From positions 62,001 to 126,000 of the forward strand of contig NZ_JAPFQI010000004.1 in the NCBI RefSeq assembly GCF_026183895.1: a DNA stretch of 64,000 nucleotides. The letters are read 5' to 3'. The notes under the pieces were generated by a model. It searched no databases. It saw only the letters and a program-made list of their open reading frames with translations, and was not told the DNA's origin. The DNA comes from Sabulicella glaciei. Lineage in GTDB: Bacteria; Pseudomonadota; Alphaproteobacteria; Acetobacterales; Acetobacteraceae. Numbering within the stretch: the first letter of the stretch is position 1; every line of letters starts with the position of its first letter. Made by a program: the position numbers and the translations under genes. Below are positions 7,499 through 16,412 of the stretch, in pieces.

Positions 7499-7650
7499 GA
7501 GCAGCAGGATGCCGGATTGAACGTGCCGCGTGTGAGCCATTCCGCGGCGCGTCCGGCAGGCCAAGGCGCACTCCCCCTGAACGATGCGGGAAACCGAAAT
7601 CGGGCTTCTTCGCTGAGAAGGCAGGCCGCAGGCCTGAAGGAGCACAGCGC

Positions 7651-7848
7651 ATGAGCGACGCGACCCTGCCGACCGCAATTCCCCATCCCGAGGAGATGCG
7701 GGCCGAGCTGGATCTTCGCTTCGGAAGCGCGACGATCCACGCCACGGCTCGGACCACGCCGGCGGGCATCATCGCCGTGGGCGTGCTCGTTTCGTCGATC
7801 CTGCTTTCTACCGCGGTGCTGGTGCGGGCGGCTCGCAAGGAACGCTAG
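7651..7848 (+). CDS. Small single-pass membrane protein, unknown
   Basis: 65 residues. A hydrophilic first half (ELDLRFGSATIHATAR) precedes one membrane helix, about residues 38-59 (AGIIAVGVLVSSILLSTAVL), and a basic tail RAARKER, so the N-terminus is probably outside. AAGGAG lies 8 bases before the ATG, which supports real translation. No family is recognised. It converges on the P1 peptidase gene, leaving 30 bases between stops. Confidence 0.6.
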   Translation: MSDATLPTAIPHPEEMRAELDLRFGSATIHATARTTPAGIIAVGVLVSSILLSTAVLVRAARKER

Positions 7849-7878
7849 CCGGGCTGGCCCAAGCCCCCTGCAGCCCCG

Positions 7879-8880
7879 TCAAGAAGCTTGGATCAGCTCG
7901 GATATCCCGGGTGGGCTGGGCGGCACGCCCTTTGCGGCTCGCACCGCGTTCAGAACAGCCGCCGCCATGACGCGCGGCGCGACCACGCCAAGCAGCATCA
8001 TGTCTCCTGCCTTGCCGCCGCGTCCCGTCGCCAGCGCGAAGATCGTATCGCCGTCCCAGAGCGTGTGGACGGGGTCGATCGTCCGCGCGAGTCCGTCATG
8101 CCCGGCGCCGGCCAGGCGCTGGCACTGTGCCTTGGTCAGCACGGCATCCGTGGCGAGCACGCCGATGGTGGTGGCTGTCCCGGCCTCGAGGAAAGGCGGT
8201 CGCTCGCCGCGCAAGATGGCGGCGGTGGCACTTCGGGGCCTGCCGTCCGCAGGGTTGCGCGTCCCCGCCAGCACCGTCGCCGTCCCAGGGTCGAACACGT
8301 CTCCCACCGCGTTGACTGCGACGATCGCGCCGAGCGTGACGCCACCCACCCTGACAGCGGCGGTGCCGATGCCGCCCTTCATCGAAAGCTCCATCCCGAA
8401 CAGCTTGCCGACCGTCGCCCCCGTGCCGGCGCCGACGCTGCCCATCGCGGGCGCATCCGCGCTCGCCGCCTCGCAGGCGGCATAGCCCGCGGCTTCGTCC
8501 GGGCGGATGCGGTGGTCGCCGACGGGCAGATCGAACAGGACGGCGGCCGGCACGATCGGCACGCGGATCGGCCCCACGGCAATCCCGTGCCCGCGTTCCT
8601 CGAGCCAGCGCGCCACGCCGCCCGCCGCCGCGAGCCCGAAGGCCGACCCGCCGGAGAGCAGGACGGCATGCACCGCCTCCACCATGTTCGCGGGGTTCAG
8701 CAGGTCCGTCTCCCGCGTGCCGGGGGCGGCGCCGCGCACATCCACCCCGGCCGCCGCGCCCTCCTCGCAGAGGATGACGGTGCAGCCGGTGGGGCGGCGC
8801 GTTTCGGTGAAATGCCCGACCTTGATGCCCGGCACGTCGGTGATGGCGCCAGAGAATTCGGGATGAGCGAAGAGGTTCAT
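7879..8880 (-). CDS. P1 family peptidase (DmpA/NylC-like N-terminal nucleophile hydrolase)
   Basis: Self-processing aminopeptidase/amidase-type enzyme, 333 residues. Diagnostic blocks are ITDVPGIKVGHFT at the start, CTVILCEEGA, LLSGGSAFGLAAAGG and ATTIGVLATDAVL followed by HDGLARTIDPVHT and DGDTIFALATG. In characterised relatives the chain cuts itself just before the Thr/Ser that begins the small subunit, here the TTIGV segment (about residue 244). The preceding residue is Ala rather than the Asn of NylC-type enzymes, so processing should be checked. The ATG at 8880 is preceded by GAGGAC. Substrates of the family range from D-amino-acid amides to nylon oligomers; this one's is unknown. Confidence 0.88.
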   Translation of the reverse strand: MNLFAHPEFSGAITDVPGIKVGHFTETRRPTGCTVILCEEGAAAGVDVRGAAPGTRETDLLNPANMVEAVHAVLLSGGSAFGLAAAGGVARWLEERGHGIAVGPIRVPIVPAAVLFDLPVGDHRIRPDEAAGYAACEAASADAPAMGSVGAGTGATVGKLFGMELSMKGGIGTAAVRVGGVTLGAIVAVNAVGDVFDPGTATVLAGTRNPADGRPRSATAAILRGERPPFLEAGTATTIGVLATDAVLTKAQCQRLAGAGHDGLARTIDPVHTLWDGDTIFALATGRGGKAGDMMLLGVVAPRVMAAAVLNAVRAAKGVPPSPPGISELIQAS

Positions 8881-9200
8881 GGCGGTCCTCGGACAAGGGA
8901 GGCCGGAGGGGAGCGATCCCGTGGCGATCCTCGATCGCACGGCGCTGGCCACTGGGGCGGCCGGCGGTGCGGCGCCTATCCTGGAAGCCGCGCCGCAACC
9001 TGTCCACCGTGGGTGGACCCGGTCACGTTGTCCGGCCAAGCCTCACATCGGCTCATGCGGCGATGTGATGTCGCACGTGGGGGTCTGGGGGAGGGAAGGG
9101 ACGATGCGGGCGGAACCCGCAAACCGGTGGGGGCGCAGTCAACTCCGCTGCGCCACCCTGGTGCTTGAAGGGCATTGCGACACGCTGACGAGGGCAAGCC
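8881..9200. other. Intergenic region with three stem-loops
   Basis: 320 bases without a credible gene lie between two minus-strand genes. It holds GTCCACC-gtg-GGTGGAC at 9002-9018, TCACATCG with CGATGTGA at 9043-9068 around a 10-base loop, and a larger imperfect hairpin at about 9126-9162. The last lies just beyond the stop of the small basic protein gene and may end its transcript. Confidence 0.4.
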
Positions 9201-9395
9201 TCAATCGGCTGCCGATCCGTCCTGCTTTGTCTTCCCGGCTTCGTGAAGGTCCACGTTCTCATCCGCGGTCGGAGCGCCCGTTTCCCGATCTTCCATGCTC
9301 TTCGCCGCGCGCTTGTCCGCCTTTGCCGCGGCCTTGCTCTGCTTCGCGCGCTCGCGGTCCTTGCGTTCCATACTGTAGTTCGGCTTCCGCATCAT
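9201..9395 (-). CDS. Small highly charged protein, unknown
   Basis: 64 residues, almost entirely charged or small residues, with no membrane segment. It starts MMRKPNYSMERKDRERAKQ and is predicted to be helical or disordered, basic in the first half and acidic at the end. The MRKPNYS-x-ER start recurs in small conserved alphaproteobacterial proteins without assigned function. AAGGA precedes the start, and either of the two adjacent ATGs could be used. It lies beside the cold-shock-domain gene on the same strand with 63 bases between. Confidence 0.6.
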   Translation of the reverse strand: MMRKPNYSMERKDRERAKQSKAAAKADKRAAKSMEDRETGAPTADENVDLHEAGKTKQDGSAAD

Positions 9396-9458
9396 GGATC
9401 CTTGCTGAAAGAATGAGTGCCCGGCCCCGCCCGGTCGAGCAGTGCCTGCCCCGCTCGA

Positions 9459-10091
9459 CTACTCCGCGGAGATCGTGGAGGCCTCGGGTCCCTTGCGTCC
9501 CTGCACGACCTGCATCCGGACGGTCTGCCCCTCATTCAGCCCTCGCAGGCCGCTTCGCTCGAGCGCGGTGGCGTGCACGAACACGTCCTTGCCGCCATCC
9601 GCGGGCGCCACGAAGCCGAAGCCCTTTCCGGCATCGTACCACTTCACGGTTCCCTGCATCTCCTGCGCTTCGCCGGAGGGCGGCATGGACGGGCGCGGCT
9701 CCCTGAAGCGCGGCGGCCTTTCCCCTCCACGTGGGGCTTCGCCCTCGGCGATGCTGAGCACCTCGGTGACCTGCAGCCCCTTCTGGCCAGGTCCGGTCCG
9801 GACCCGCAGGATCGCGCCGGGCTCGACCTGCTTGGTCCCGGCGCGCTCCAGCACGCTCGCGTGAAGGAAGGCATCGCCGCCGCCGCCCGCGATCTCGACG
9901 AAGCCGAAGCCCTTCTCGGCATTGAACCACTTGACCGTCGCCTCGCTCTCCGGACCGAAGCCGGCGGCGGAGAAGGGCGCCGGACCACGGCCGGGTTCGC
10001 GTGGGGGAGGCGACCATGCCCCGCCAAAGGCCTCTTCCTCAGGCCTGCTCCTGCCACGGGACTTGCGGTCCCTTCCACCATCTCGCCTCAA
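9459..10091 (-). CDS. Two-domain cold-shock (CSD) RNA-binding protein
   Basis: RNA/single-strand-binding protein of about 210 residues with two OB-fold cold-shock domains. The first (about residues 49-115) has ATVKWFNAEKGFGFVEI, the RNP1-like motif with its stacking aromatics, and AFLHASVLERAG. The second (about 143-208) has GTVKWYDAGKGFGFVAP and VFVHATALERSG. They are joined by a proline/arginine-rich linker, with a basic, disordered leader of some 45 residues before the first. No ATG gives a sensible start. The TTG at 10091 was chosen because AGGGAG lies 10 bases upstream and the next residues (RRDGGRDRKSR) suit a nucleic-acid-binding tail. Confidence 0.85.
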   Translation of the reverse strand: MRRDGGRDRKSRGRSRPEEEAFGGAWSPPPREPGRGPAPFSAAGFGPESEATVKWFNAEKGFGFVEIAGGGGDAFLHASVLERAGTKQVEPGAILRVRTGPGQKGLQVTEVLSIAEGEAPRGGERPPRFREPRPSMPPSGEAQEMQGTVKWYDAGKGFGFVAPADGGKDVFVHATALERSGLRGLNEGQTVRMQVVQGRKGPEASTISAE

Positions 10092-10378
10092 GACAACAAA
10101 TCTCCCTAACAGCAGAACCAATACGTGCCGGGCGCATGTCGCGCCAGGGCTCGCGGGTGGGTCGGCCGGAAAGAAATGGAAGCCAGGCCCGCCCTGAGCA
10201 TCGTCAAACGCCCCGAGGGCGAGTGGTTGCACGCCGTGGAACTTGGCAAGGTTCCGCCCTCCGATGCAACAGGACGAAGGCCGGGGCACCGGCCGTTTGA
10301 CGCGAGGCCGGCAGGACGGAGGCGCCGGTCGATGCCTTCATGGCACCGGCGACGTCCGCGATTCGGGTCCGCGCCGCC

Positions 10379-11296
10379 TCAGTATCCTTTCCCGCGCTCC
10401 ACCACGCCCACCAGGGGCTCGCCGCGCGCGTGCCGCTCCAGGTTGGCGAAAACCGCTTCCACCGCCGTCTCGGGCTGGGTCATGCTGGCGATGTGCGGCG
10501 TGAGCCAGATCCGTGGATGCGCCCAGAAGGGATGGCCCGGCGGCGGCGGCTCCGGCTCTGCCACGTCCAGCACCGCGGCGGCGAGCTGGCCGGATTCCAG
10601 CGCCGCCAGCAGGTCCGCCTCCACGAGATGCCCGCCGCGGGCGGCGTTCACGATCCGCGCGCCACGCGGCAGCATCCCGAACAGCCGCGCATCCAGGATG
10701 CCGCGCGTCTGCTCCGTCAGCGGAAGCAGGCAGATGAGGATCTCCGCCTGTGGCAGCATTGCCTCCAGGCGCTCGTGGACCGTGACGCCCGCGATGGCGC
10801 GGGGCGAGCGGTTCCAGCCATGTAGCCGGAAGCCGAAGGGGCGAAGCGCCGCCAGCACGGCCTGGCCCAGCACTCCCAGCCCCATTACCCCGACGCTGCG
10901 CTGCGCGGCGAGGCGGACGGGCTCGGCCGTCCAGTCGCCCCGCGCCTGCCGCTCGCGATACAGGGGCAGGTCGCGATGCAAGGCCAGCACGGCGGCGGCG
11001 CAGTATTCCGCCATGCCGGCGGTCAGCCCCTCCTCGATCATCCGCACGACCGGCAGGCTCGGCGGCAGCGTGTCCAGCGGGAGCTGATCCACTCCCGCGC
11101 CGACGGAAAACAGGATCTCGAGGTTCGGAAAGGTGCCAGGGATGTCGTCGGGCGGCATCCAGGCGCACAGGTAGCGCACCTGCGCCGGGTCGCCCGTCTC
11201 GGGCCAAAGGTGGAAGGGGAGGTCCGGGCGGCGCTCGGCGAAATGGCGCTTCCACACCTCGCCGCGCGCCGGGTCGGCCTTGTAGACGAAGGCCAT
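10379..11296 (-). CDS. ghrA: Glyoxylate/hydroxypyruvate reductase A-type 2-hydroxyacid dehydrogenase
   Basis: NAD(P)H-dependent reductase of 2-oxo acids such as glyoxylate and hydroxypyruvate, 305 residues. The nucleotide-binding motif is GVMGLGVLGQ (about 135-144). The catalytic triad of the family is present: Arg in NAARGGHLV, Glu in DVAEPEPPP, His in LTPHIASM. It is the last gene of the ABC importer operon; its ATG shares one base with the TGA of the upstream oxidase gene (TGATG), so the two are probably translationally coupled. That placement suggests it reduces the oxo acid made by the oxidase. A stem-loop with paired CGCCGGT/ACCGGCG lies at 10323-10351, beyond the stop. Confidence 0.88.
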   Translation of the reverse strand: MAFVYKADPARGEVWKRHFAERRPDLPFHLWPETGDPAQVRYLCAWMPPDDIPGTFPNLEILFSVGAGVDQLPLDTLPPSLPVVRMIEEGLTAGMAEYCAAAVLALHRDLPLYRERQARGDWTAEPVRLAAQRSVGVMGLGVLGQAVLAALRPFGFRLHGWNRSPRAIAGVTVHERLEAMLPQAEILICLLPLTEQTRGILDARLFGMLPRGARIVNAARGGHLVEADLLAALESGQLAAAVLDVAEPEPPPPGHPFWAHPRIWLTPHIASMTQPETAVEAVFANLERHARGEPLVGVVERGKGY

Positions 11297-12624
11297 CAGA
11301 GCGAGCGCGAGGGCCGGATCGGCTCACCGGAAAGGAAACGCGAATGGCGGAAGGCGCGCGGATCCACGATCGGCGCCTCGCCTGTGGCGAGGTTCGCCGC
11401 CAGCGTGCCGGCAGCGGGGCCGATGCCGAAGCCATGGCCGCTGAACCCGGTCGCCAGCGTCAGCCCGGGCATCCCCTCGCAGGGGGAGATCACCGGCACC
11501 GCGTCCGGCGTGCTGTCGATGGCGCCGCCCCAGGCCTCCGCCACCTCGATGCGGTGGCCCGGATAGGCGGCGCGCAGCGAGGACAGCGCGCGCTCCACCA
11601 GAGCGGGGTCGGGAACGGGGTCGCGCACGCGCTCGGCCTCGAAGGGGCTGGGCGCGTCCATGGACCAGTCGGCGCGCTGGCGCATGCCGTCCAGGAAGCG
11701 GCGGCCAAGGCGGAAGCGCAGGTTCTTGCGGCGCTTCTTGAACATCGGCCAGAAGGCGCGCGCGTTCAGCAGGTTGTCCGGCGTCAGCTCCAGCGTACCC
11801 ACGCCGCTCAGCGCCACCGTGTAGCCGCCGTCGAGGCGCCGCCGAAGGCAATAGGCGAGGGTGGACAGGTTGCCTTCGGTGAGATCGGGGCCCGGCTGGG
11901 TGCGAAAGGCCGTGGCGTTCACCACCGCCGCCGGCAGCGTCACGCCATGGCGCTTAAGGAACAGCGAGGACCAGGCGCCGCCGGACAGGATCACCGCATC
12001 GGAGCGGATGCGTCCCTTCTCGGTCACCACGGCGCTGACGCGCCCGCCCGTCGTTTCCAGCCCGCGCGCCGCGCATTCCTGATGGATGGAAAGGTTGCCC
12101 AGCTTGCGCGCGCCAGCGGCGATGGCAGGCGCGGCCATGGAGGGCTCGGCGCGGCCGTCGCTCGGCGTGTGCAGCCCGCCGATGAAGGGCTCGACGTTGC
12201 CCGGCAGCATCTCCTTCACCTCGGCGGCGGAAAGGACGCGCGTGTGCTGCTGCATTCCCTGCGCCTCGGCAGCCCAGCTTTCCCACTCGGCCATCTGCGC
12301 CGGGTCGCGCGTGGCGCGGATGATGCCGGTGCGGCGGAAGCCCGACTCCCCGCCGATCACCTCGTTCATGTCGCCCCACAGGCGCAGGCTGGCCTGGGCG
12401 AGCGGGATCTCCTCCGGGTCGCGCCCCTGCACGCGGCACCAACCCCAGTTGCGCGAGGACTGTTCGGCGCCGACCTGCCCCTTCTCGATCAGCGCGACCG
12501 AGCGCCCCTGCCGCGCTAGGTGCAGCGCGGCGGAGACGCCGATGATGCCACCCCCGATGATGACGACGTCCGCGGCCTCGGGCAGGCGTTCGTCGCTGGG
12601 GATGCGGTCAACCGGCGGGGACAT
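11296..12624 (-). CDS. FAD-dependent amine/amino-acid oxidase (DAO family)
   Basis: Flavoenzyme of 442 residues in the D-amino-acid oxidase / sarcosine-oxidase-like group, which oxidises C-N bonds to yield an oxo acid. The FAD-binding Rossmann motif is [21 protein letters not shown] near residue 20, followed by Glu in LIEKG that binds the ribose. [15 protein letters not shown] is a hallmark of a subgroup that travels with peptide/opine-type ABC importers. [16 protein letters not shown] near the end closes the FAD site. AAGGAG precedes the ATG at 12624, which lies 17 bases inside the upstream ATPase gene. Subgroup members have not been assigned a common substrate. Confidence 0.85.
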   Translation of the reverse strand: MSPPVDRIPSDERLPEAADVVIIGGGIIGVSAALHLARQGRSVALIEKGQVGAEQSSRNWGWCRVQGRDPEEIPLAQASLRLWGDMNEVIGGESGFRRTGIIRATRDPAQMAEWESWAAEAQGMQQHTRVLSAAEVKEMLPGNVEPFIGGLHTPSDGRAEPSMAAPAIAAGARKLGNLSIHQECAARGLETTGGRVSAVVTEKGRIRSDAVILSGGAWSSLFLKRHGVTLPAAVVNATAFRTQPGPDLTEGNLSTLAYCLRRRLDGGYTVALSGVGTLELTPDNLLNARAFWPMFKKRRKNLRFRLGRRFLDGMRQRADWSMDAPSPFEAERVRDPVPDPALVERALSSLRAAYPGHRIEVAEAWGGAIDSTPDAVPVISPCEGMPGLTLATGFSGHGFGIGPAAGTLAANLATGEAPIVDPRAFRHSRFLSGEPIRPSRSL

Positions 12625-13612
12625 AGGTGGCTCCTTCGTCGAGGGGCGATTGCAGGTGGATATCGTCGCGGATGCAGGCGGAAAGGTGCCCCGGCGCGAT
12701 CTCCCGCAGGGGCGGCGGGGCGGCGCGGCAGGCGTCCAGGGCGAAGCGGCAGCGCCCGGCGAAGGCGCAGCCTGGTGGCGGGTCCAGCGGGCTGGGGATG
12801 TCGCCCTGCAGGATGATGCGCCGGCGCCGCGCATCGGGGTCGGGGTCCGGCGCGGCGGAGAGCAGCGCCTCGGTGTAGGGGTGGTGCGGGGTGCGGAACA
12901 GGTCGCCCGTCTCCGCCACCTCCACCAGCCGGCCGAGATACATCACCGCGATGCGGTCGCTGATATGCCCCACCACGGACAGGTCGTGGGAGATGAACAG
13001 GATGGTCAGCCCCAGCCGCTCCTTCAGCTCCAGCAGCAGGTTCACCACCTGCGCCTGGATGGAGACGTCCAGCGCGCTCACCGGTTCGTCGGCCACCAGC
13101 AGCTCGGGTCGGAGGATCAGGGCGCGGGCGATGCCGACGCGCTGTCGCTGGCCGCCGGACAGCTCGTGCGGGTAGCGCGCCGCATGGTGGCGCTGCAGAC
13201 CCACCATCTCCAGCGCCTCCATCACCCGCTGGCGCCCGCCGCCCTCGCCCTGGATGGCCAGCGGCGCGGCGACGATGCGCTCCACCGTGTGGCGCGGGTT
13301 CAGCGAGGCGAAGGGGTCCTGGAAGACCAGCTGCATCCTCCGGCGCAGCGGGCGCATGGCCGCGCGGCCCAGATGGGTGATGTCCTGCCCCTCGAAGCGG
13401 ATGGTGCCGCCTGTGGGCTCCAGCAGGCGAAGGATGGCGCGGCCCACCGTCGTCTTGCCCGAGCCGCTCTCGCCCACCAGGGACAGGATTTCGCCGCGGC
13501 GGATGTCCAGCGTGACGCCGTCGATGGCCTTCACCTGTTGCGCGCGGCGGAACAGCCCGCCGCCGATCGGGAACCACTTGCGCAGCTCGCGCAGTTCCAC
13601 CAGCGCCGTCAT
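12608..13612 (-). CDS. Oligopeptide/dipeptide-type ABC transporter ATPase (DppF/OppF-like)
   Basis: Second ATP-binding subunit of the importer, 334 residues. Walker [12 protein letters not shown] (about 48-58), Q-loop [11 protein letters not shown], signature [15 protein letters not shown], Walker [13 protein letters not shown] and H-loop SHDLSVV are all intact. The C-terminal oligopeptide-ABC extension has [11 protein letters not shown] with Cys residues that continue into CRAAPPP and SACI, as in OppF, where they can hold an iron-sulfur cluster. Its ATG (13612) overlaps the stop of the partner ATPase (ATGA). The LNPRHTVE segment after the Q-loop is typical of DppF rather than DppD. Confidence 0.93.
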   Translation of the reverse strand: MTALVELRELRKWFPIGGGLFRRAQQVKAIDGVTLDIRRGEILSLVGESGSGKTTVGRAILRLLEPTGGTIRFEGQDITHLGRAAMRPLRRRMQLVFQDPFASLNPRHTVERIVAAPLAIQGEGGGRQRVMEALEMVGLQRHHAARYPHELSGGQRQRVGIARALILRPELLVADEPVSALDVSIQAQVVNLLLELKERLGLTILFISHDLSVVGHISDRIAVMYLGRLVEVAETGDLFRTPHHPYTEALLSAAPDPDPDARRRRIILQGDIPSPLDPPPGCAFAGRCRFALDACRAAPPPLREIAPGHLSACIRDDIHLQSPLDEGATYVPAG

Positions 13613-14604
13613 GCCGCGAGTTCCCGCCAACGCAGGCAGCGCACCTCGCGCGCCTCGTCGGCCGGTTCCAGCACCGGGGCGGCGGCGTCGCAGCGGCCGG
13701 GCTGGTGGTGGCCGCAGCGCGGGTGGAAGACGCAGCCCGGCGGCATGTGGCGCGGGTCAGGCACGTTGCCGGGAATGGCCGGCAGCGGGCCGGCGCGCCG
13801 CCCCGCCAGCTCCATCCGCGGCACGGAACGCAAGAGGCCTGCGGTGTATGGCATCAGCGGCCGGCTGAAGAGCGGGCGCAGCGGCGCCTGCTCCACGGCG
13901 CGGCCGCCATACATCACCAGCACGCGGTCCGCGATCTCGGCCACTACGCCCAGATTGTGGGTGATGAAGACCATCGCCATGCCCGTGCGCTCCTGCAGGC
14001 GCCGCAACAGGTCGAGGATCTGCGCCTGGATGGTGACGTCGAGCGCCGTGGTCGGCTCGTCGGCGATCAGCACGCTGGGGTCGCAGGACAGGGCCATGGC
14101 GATCATGACGCGCTGGCGCATGCCGCCCGAAAGGTGGTGCGGGTAGTCGTCCAGCCGCTGCCGCGCCGCGGGGATGCCCACCAGGTCCAGCAGCCTCACC
14201 GCTTCCTCGCGCGCCGCGCGACCGTCCATGCCCCGATGCAGCCGCACTGCCTCGGCCACCTGCTCGCCGATCGGCGTGGTGGGGTTGAGCGAGGTCATCG
14301 GCTCCTGGAACACCATGGAGATGGCGCCGCCGCGCAGCCGGCGCATCTCGGCCTCCGGGATGGAGAGCAGGTCACGCCCTTCCAGCAGCGCCTGGCCGGT
14401 CACCGCGACGGCGGCGTCCTTCGGCAGCAGGCGCATCAAGGCGAGCGAGGTGACGGACTTGCCCGACCCGCTTTCGCCTACCACCGCCAGCGTTTCCCCG
14501 CGACCAAGGGTGAAGGACAGTTCATTGACCGCGGGGACCTCGCCGCCTTCCGTGCGGAAGCGAACGGACAGGTTGCGCACGTCGAGGATGGGCGCGTCGC
14601 TCAT
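13609..14604 (-). CDS. Oligopeptide/dipeptide-type ABC transporter ATPase (DppD/OppD-like)
   Basis: First ATP-binding subunit, 331 residues. Walker A reads [14 protein letters not shown], the Q-loop [16 protein letters not shown], the signature [15 protein letters not shown], Walker [17 protein letters not shown] and the H-loop ITHNLGVV. The MTSLNP and [11 protein letters not shown] variants mark DppD/OppD. The C-terminal domain has [18 protein letters not shown], the cysteine-rich extension of this class. It overlaps the genes on both sides by four bases (ATGA), so its synthesis is probably coupled to that of its partners. Confidence 0.93.
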   Translation of the reverse strand: MSDAPILDVRNLSVRFRTEGGEVPAVNELSFTLGRGETLAVVGESGSGKSVTSLALMRLLPKDAAVAVTGQALLEGRDLLSIPEAEMRRLRGGAISMVFQEPMTSLNPTTPIGEQVAEAVRLHRGMDGRAAREEAVRLLDLVGIPAARQRLDDYPHHLSGGMRQRVMIAMALSCDPSVLIADEPTTALDVTIQAQILDLLRRLQERTGMAMVFITHNLGVVAEIADRVLVMYGGRAVEQAPLRPLFSRPLMPYTAGLLRSVPRMELAGRRAGPLPAIPGNVPDPRHMPPGCVFHPRCGHHQPGRCDAAAPVLEPADEAREVRCLRWRELAA

Positions 14605-15464
14605 CGCGCGCGCATCCGTGGGTCCAGCGCGTCGCGCAGGCCATCGCCCAGGAAGTTGAAGGAGGTGACAGCGAGGGTGATGGCCAGCCCCGGCAGGATG
14701 GCGAGCCAGGGGGCGGAGGTGAGGTAGATTTGCGCGTTGTTCAGCATGTTCCCCCAGGAGGGCACCGGCGGCTGGATGCCGTAGCCGAGGAAGGAAACGT
14801 AGCTTTCCAGCAGGATGGCGCGCGCCACGTTCAGCGTCGCCGCCACCACGATCGGCGCCACGGCGTTGGGCACCAGCTCGTGCACGATGATGCGCGCATC
14901 CGAGGCGCCAAGCACCTCCGCCGCCACGGCGAAGTCGCGCTCGCGCAGGGACTTCACCTGGCCTTCCACGATGCGCGCCACATCCATCCAAGAGGTGGCT
15001 CCGATCAGGATGATGATGGAAAGCAGACCAGGCGAGACCAGCGCGGCCAGGGCCAGCAGCAGGAAGATGGAGGGAAAGCACAGCACCGCGTCCACGAAGC
15101 GCATCAGCGCGGCGCCGAGCCAGCCGCCATGGAAGCCGGCGACGGCGCCCACCAGGATGCCCACCGCCATGCCGATGGCCATGGCGGTGAAGCCGACCAT
15201 GAGCGAGACGCGCCCGCCCATCATCAGTCGCGCCAGCATGTCCCGTCCCAGCTCGTCCGTGCCGAGGACGTGCACGCCCGAGAGCGGCGGGGCGAAGCGG
15301 TTCATGATGTCGATGGTGGTGTCGTCGAAAGGCAGCAAGAAAGGGCCAAGGAAGCAGCCCAACGTCAGCAGAAGGATGGTGGCCGCGCCGAAGGCGGCCA
15401 GACGGTGCCGGCGGAAGCGTCGGAAGGCCGGGGCGGCCAGGGGGCGAGTGATCGTGAGGCTCAT
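14601..15464 (-). CDS. Oligopeptide/dipeptide-type ABC permease (DppC-like)
   Basis: Inner-membrane channel subunit, 287 residues. A cytoplasmic start ([15 protein letters not shown]) leads into the first helix. The segment [20 protein letters not shown] is the conserved periplasmic/N-terminal signature of DppC-type permeases. Five further helices follow, with the cytoplasmic EAA loop [18 protein letters not shown] that contacts the ATPases. It starts at the ATG at 15464, overlapping the DppB-like stop (ATGA). Confidence 0.92.
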   Translation of the reverse strand: MSLTITRPLAAPAFRRFRRHRLAAFGAATILLLTLGCFLGPFLLPFDDTTIDIMNRFAPPLSGVHVLGTDELGRDMLARLMMGGRVSLMVGFTAMAIGMAVGILVGAVAGFHGGWLGAALMRFVDAVLCFPSIFLLLALAALVSPGLLSIIILIGATSWMDVARIVEGQVKSLRERDFAVAAEVLGASDARIIVHELVPNAVAPIVVAATLNVARAILLESYVSFLGYGIQPPVPSWGNMLNNAQIYLTSAPWLAILPGLAITLAVTSFNFLGDGLRDALDPRMRAR

Positions 15465-16411
15465 CCGAGGCGGATCCGCGGATCGGCCACCGCGTGCAGC
15501 AGGTCCGCCAGCAGCGAGCCCAGGAGCACAAGCGTGGCGCTGAACATCAGGATGCCCATCACCACCGGGTAGTCGCGGTAGGAGATGGAATCGAGGAAGA
15601 GCCGCCCCATGCCGGGCCAGGTGAACACCGTCTCCGTCACCAGCGCGCCGCCCAGCAGGGTGGGCAGCTGCAGCCCCAGCACGGTGATCATCGGCAGGGC
15701 GGCGTTGCGGAAGGCGTGGCGCAGCAGGATCCGCCCCTCCGGCACGCCCTTGGCGCGCGCGGTGCGGATGTAATCTTGGTTGACCACGTCCAGCATGGAG
15801 GAGCGCATGAAGCGGCTCCAGATCGCCGTCTCCACCAGCGCCAGCACCATGGCCGGCAGGATCAGATGGCGCAGCAGGTCCGGCAGGGAGCCGTCGCCGG
15901 GGGTGGAGCGGTTGCCCGAAGGCAGCCAGCCCAGCCAGACGGAGAAGAGGTAGATCGCCACCAGCCCGAACCAGAAGGTGGGGATGGAGAGCGCAATCAT
16001 CGCGCCCACTGTCGCCAGCGTGTCGAAGACCGAATGGCGGCGGATGGCGCTCAGCGTGCCGATCGCCACGCCCAGCAGGATGGCCAGCAGCGTCGCCGTC
16101 AGCATCAGTTGCAGCGTGGCCCCAAGATGGGACCCGATGACGTTCAGCACCGCCTCGCCGTCGCGGAAGGAGCGGCCCCAGTCCCCCTGCAGCATCCGCC
16201 AGAACCATTCGGCGTACTGCACCGGCAGGGGCCGGTTCAGCCCGAGCTGCTCGGCGATGCGGTCCAGATCCTCCTGCGTCATGTCGGAGCCGCTGGCGAA
16301 TTGCGACATCGGCCCGCCCGGCGCCAGGTGCAGGATGGCGAAGCCCACCATCGAGACGAGGACCAGCAGCACCAGCGACTGGCCGAGGCGGCGAACGAGG
16401 AAGCCGCTCAC
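15461..16411 (-). CDS. Oligopeptide/dipeptide-type ABC permease (DppB-like)
   Basis: Inner-membrane channel subunit, 316 residues, with six predicted helices. The first helix is LVLLVLVSMVGFAILHLAPG, with the family's conserved HLAPGGP end. ALVETAIWSRFMRSSMLDV and DYIRTARAKGVPEGRILLRH form the EAA loop with the typical R-x-A-x-A-K-G pattern. The start is a GTG at 16411, one base after the TGA of the binding-protein gene, so translation probably continues from that gene. No ATG offers a better fit. Confidence 0.92.
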   Translation of the reverse strand: MSGFLVRRLGQSLVLLVLVSMVGFAILHLAPGGPMSQFASGSDMTQEDLDRIAEQLGLNRPLPVQYAEWFWRMLQGDWGRSFRDGEAVLNVIGSHLGATLQLMLTATLLAILLGVAIGTLSAIRRHSVFDTLATVGAMIALSIPTFWFGLVAIYLFSVWLGWLPSGNRSTPGDGSLPDLLRHLILPAMVLALVETAIWSRFMRSSMLDVVNQDYIRTARAKGVPEGRILLRHAFRNAALPMITVLGLQLPTLLGGALVTETVFTWPGMGRLFLDSISYRDYPVVMGILMFSATLVLLGSLLADLLHAVADPRIRLG

Positions 16412-16412
16412 C

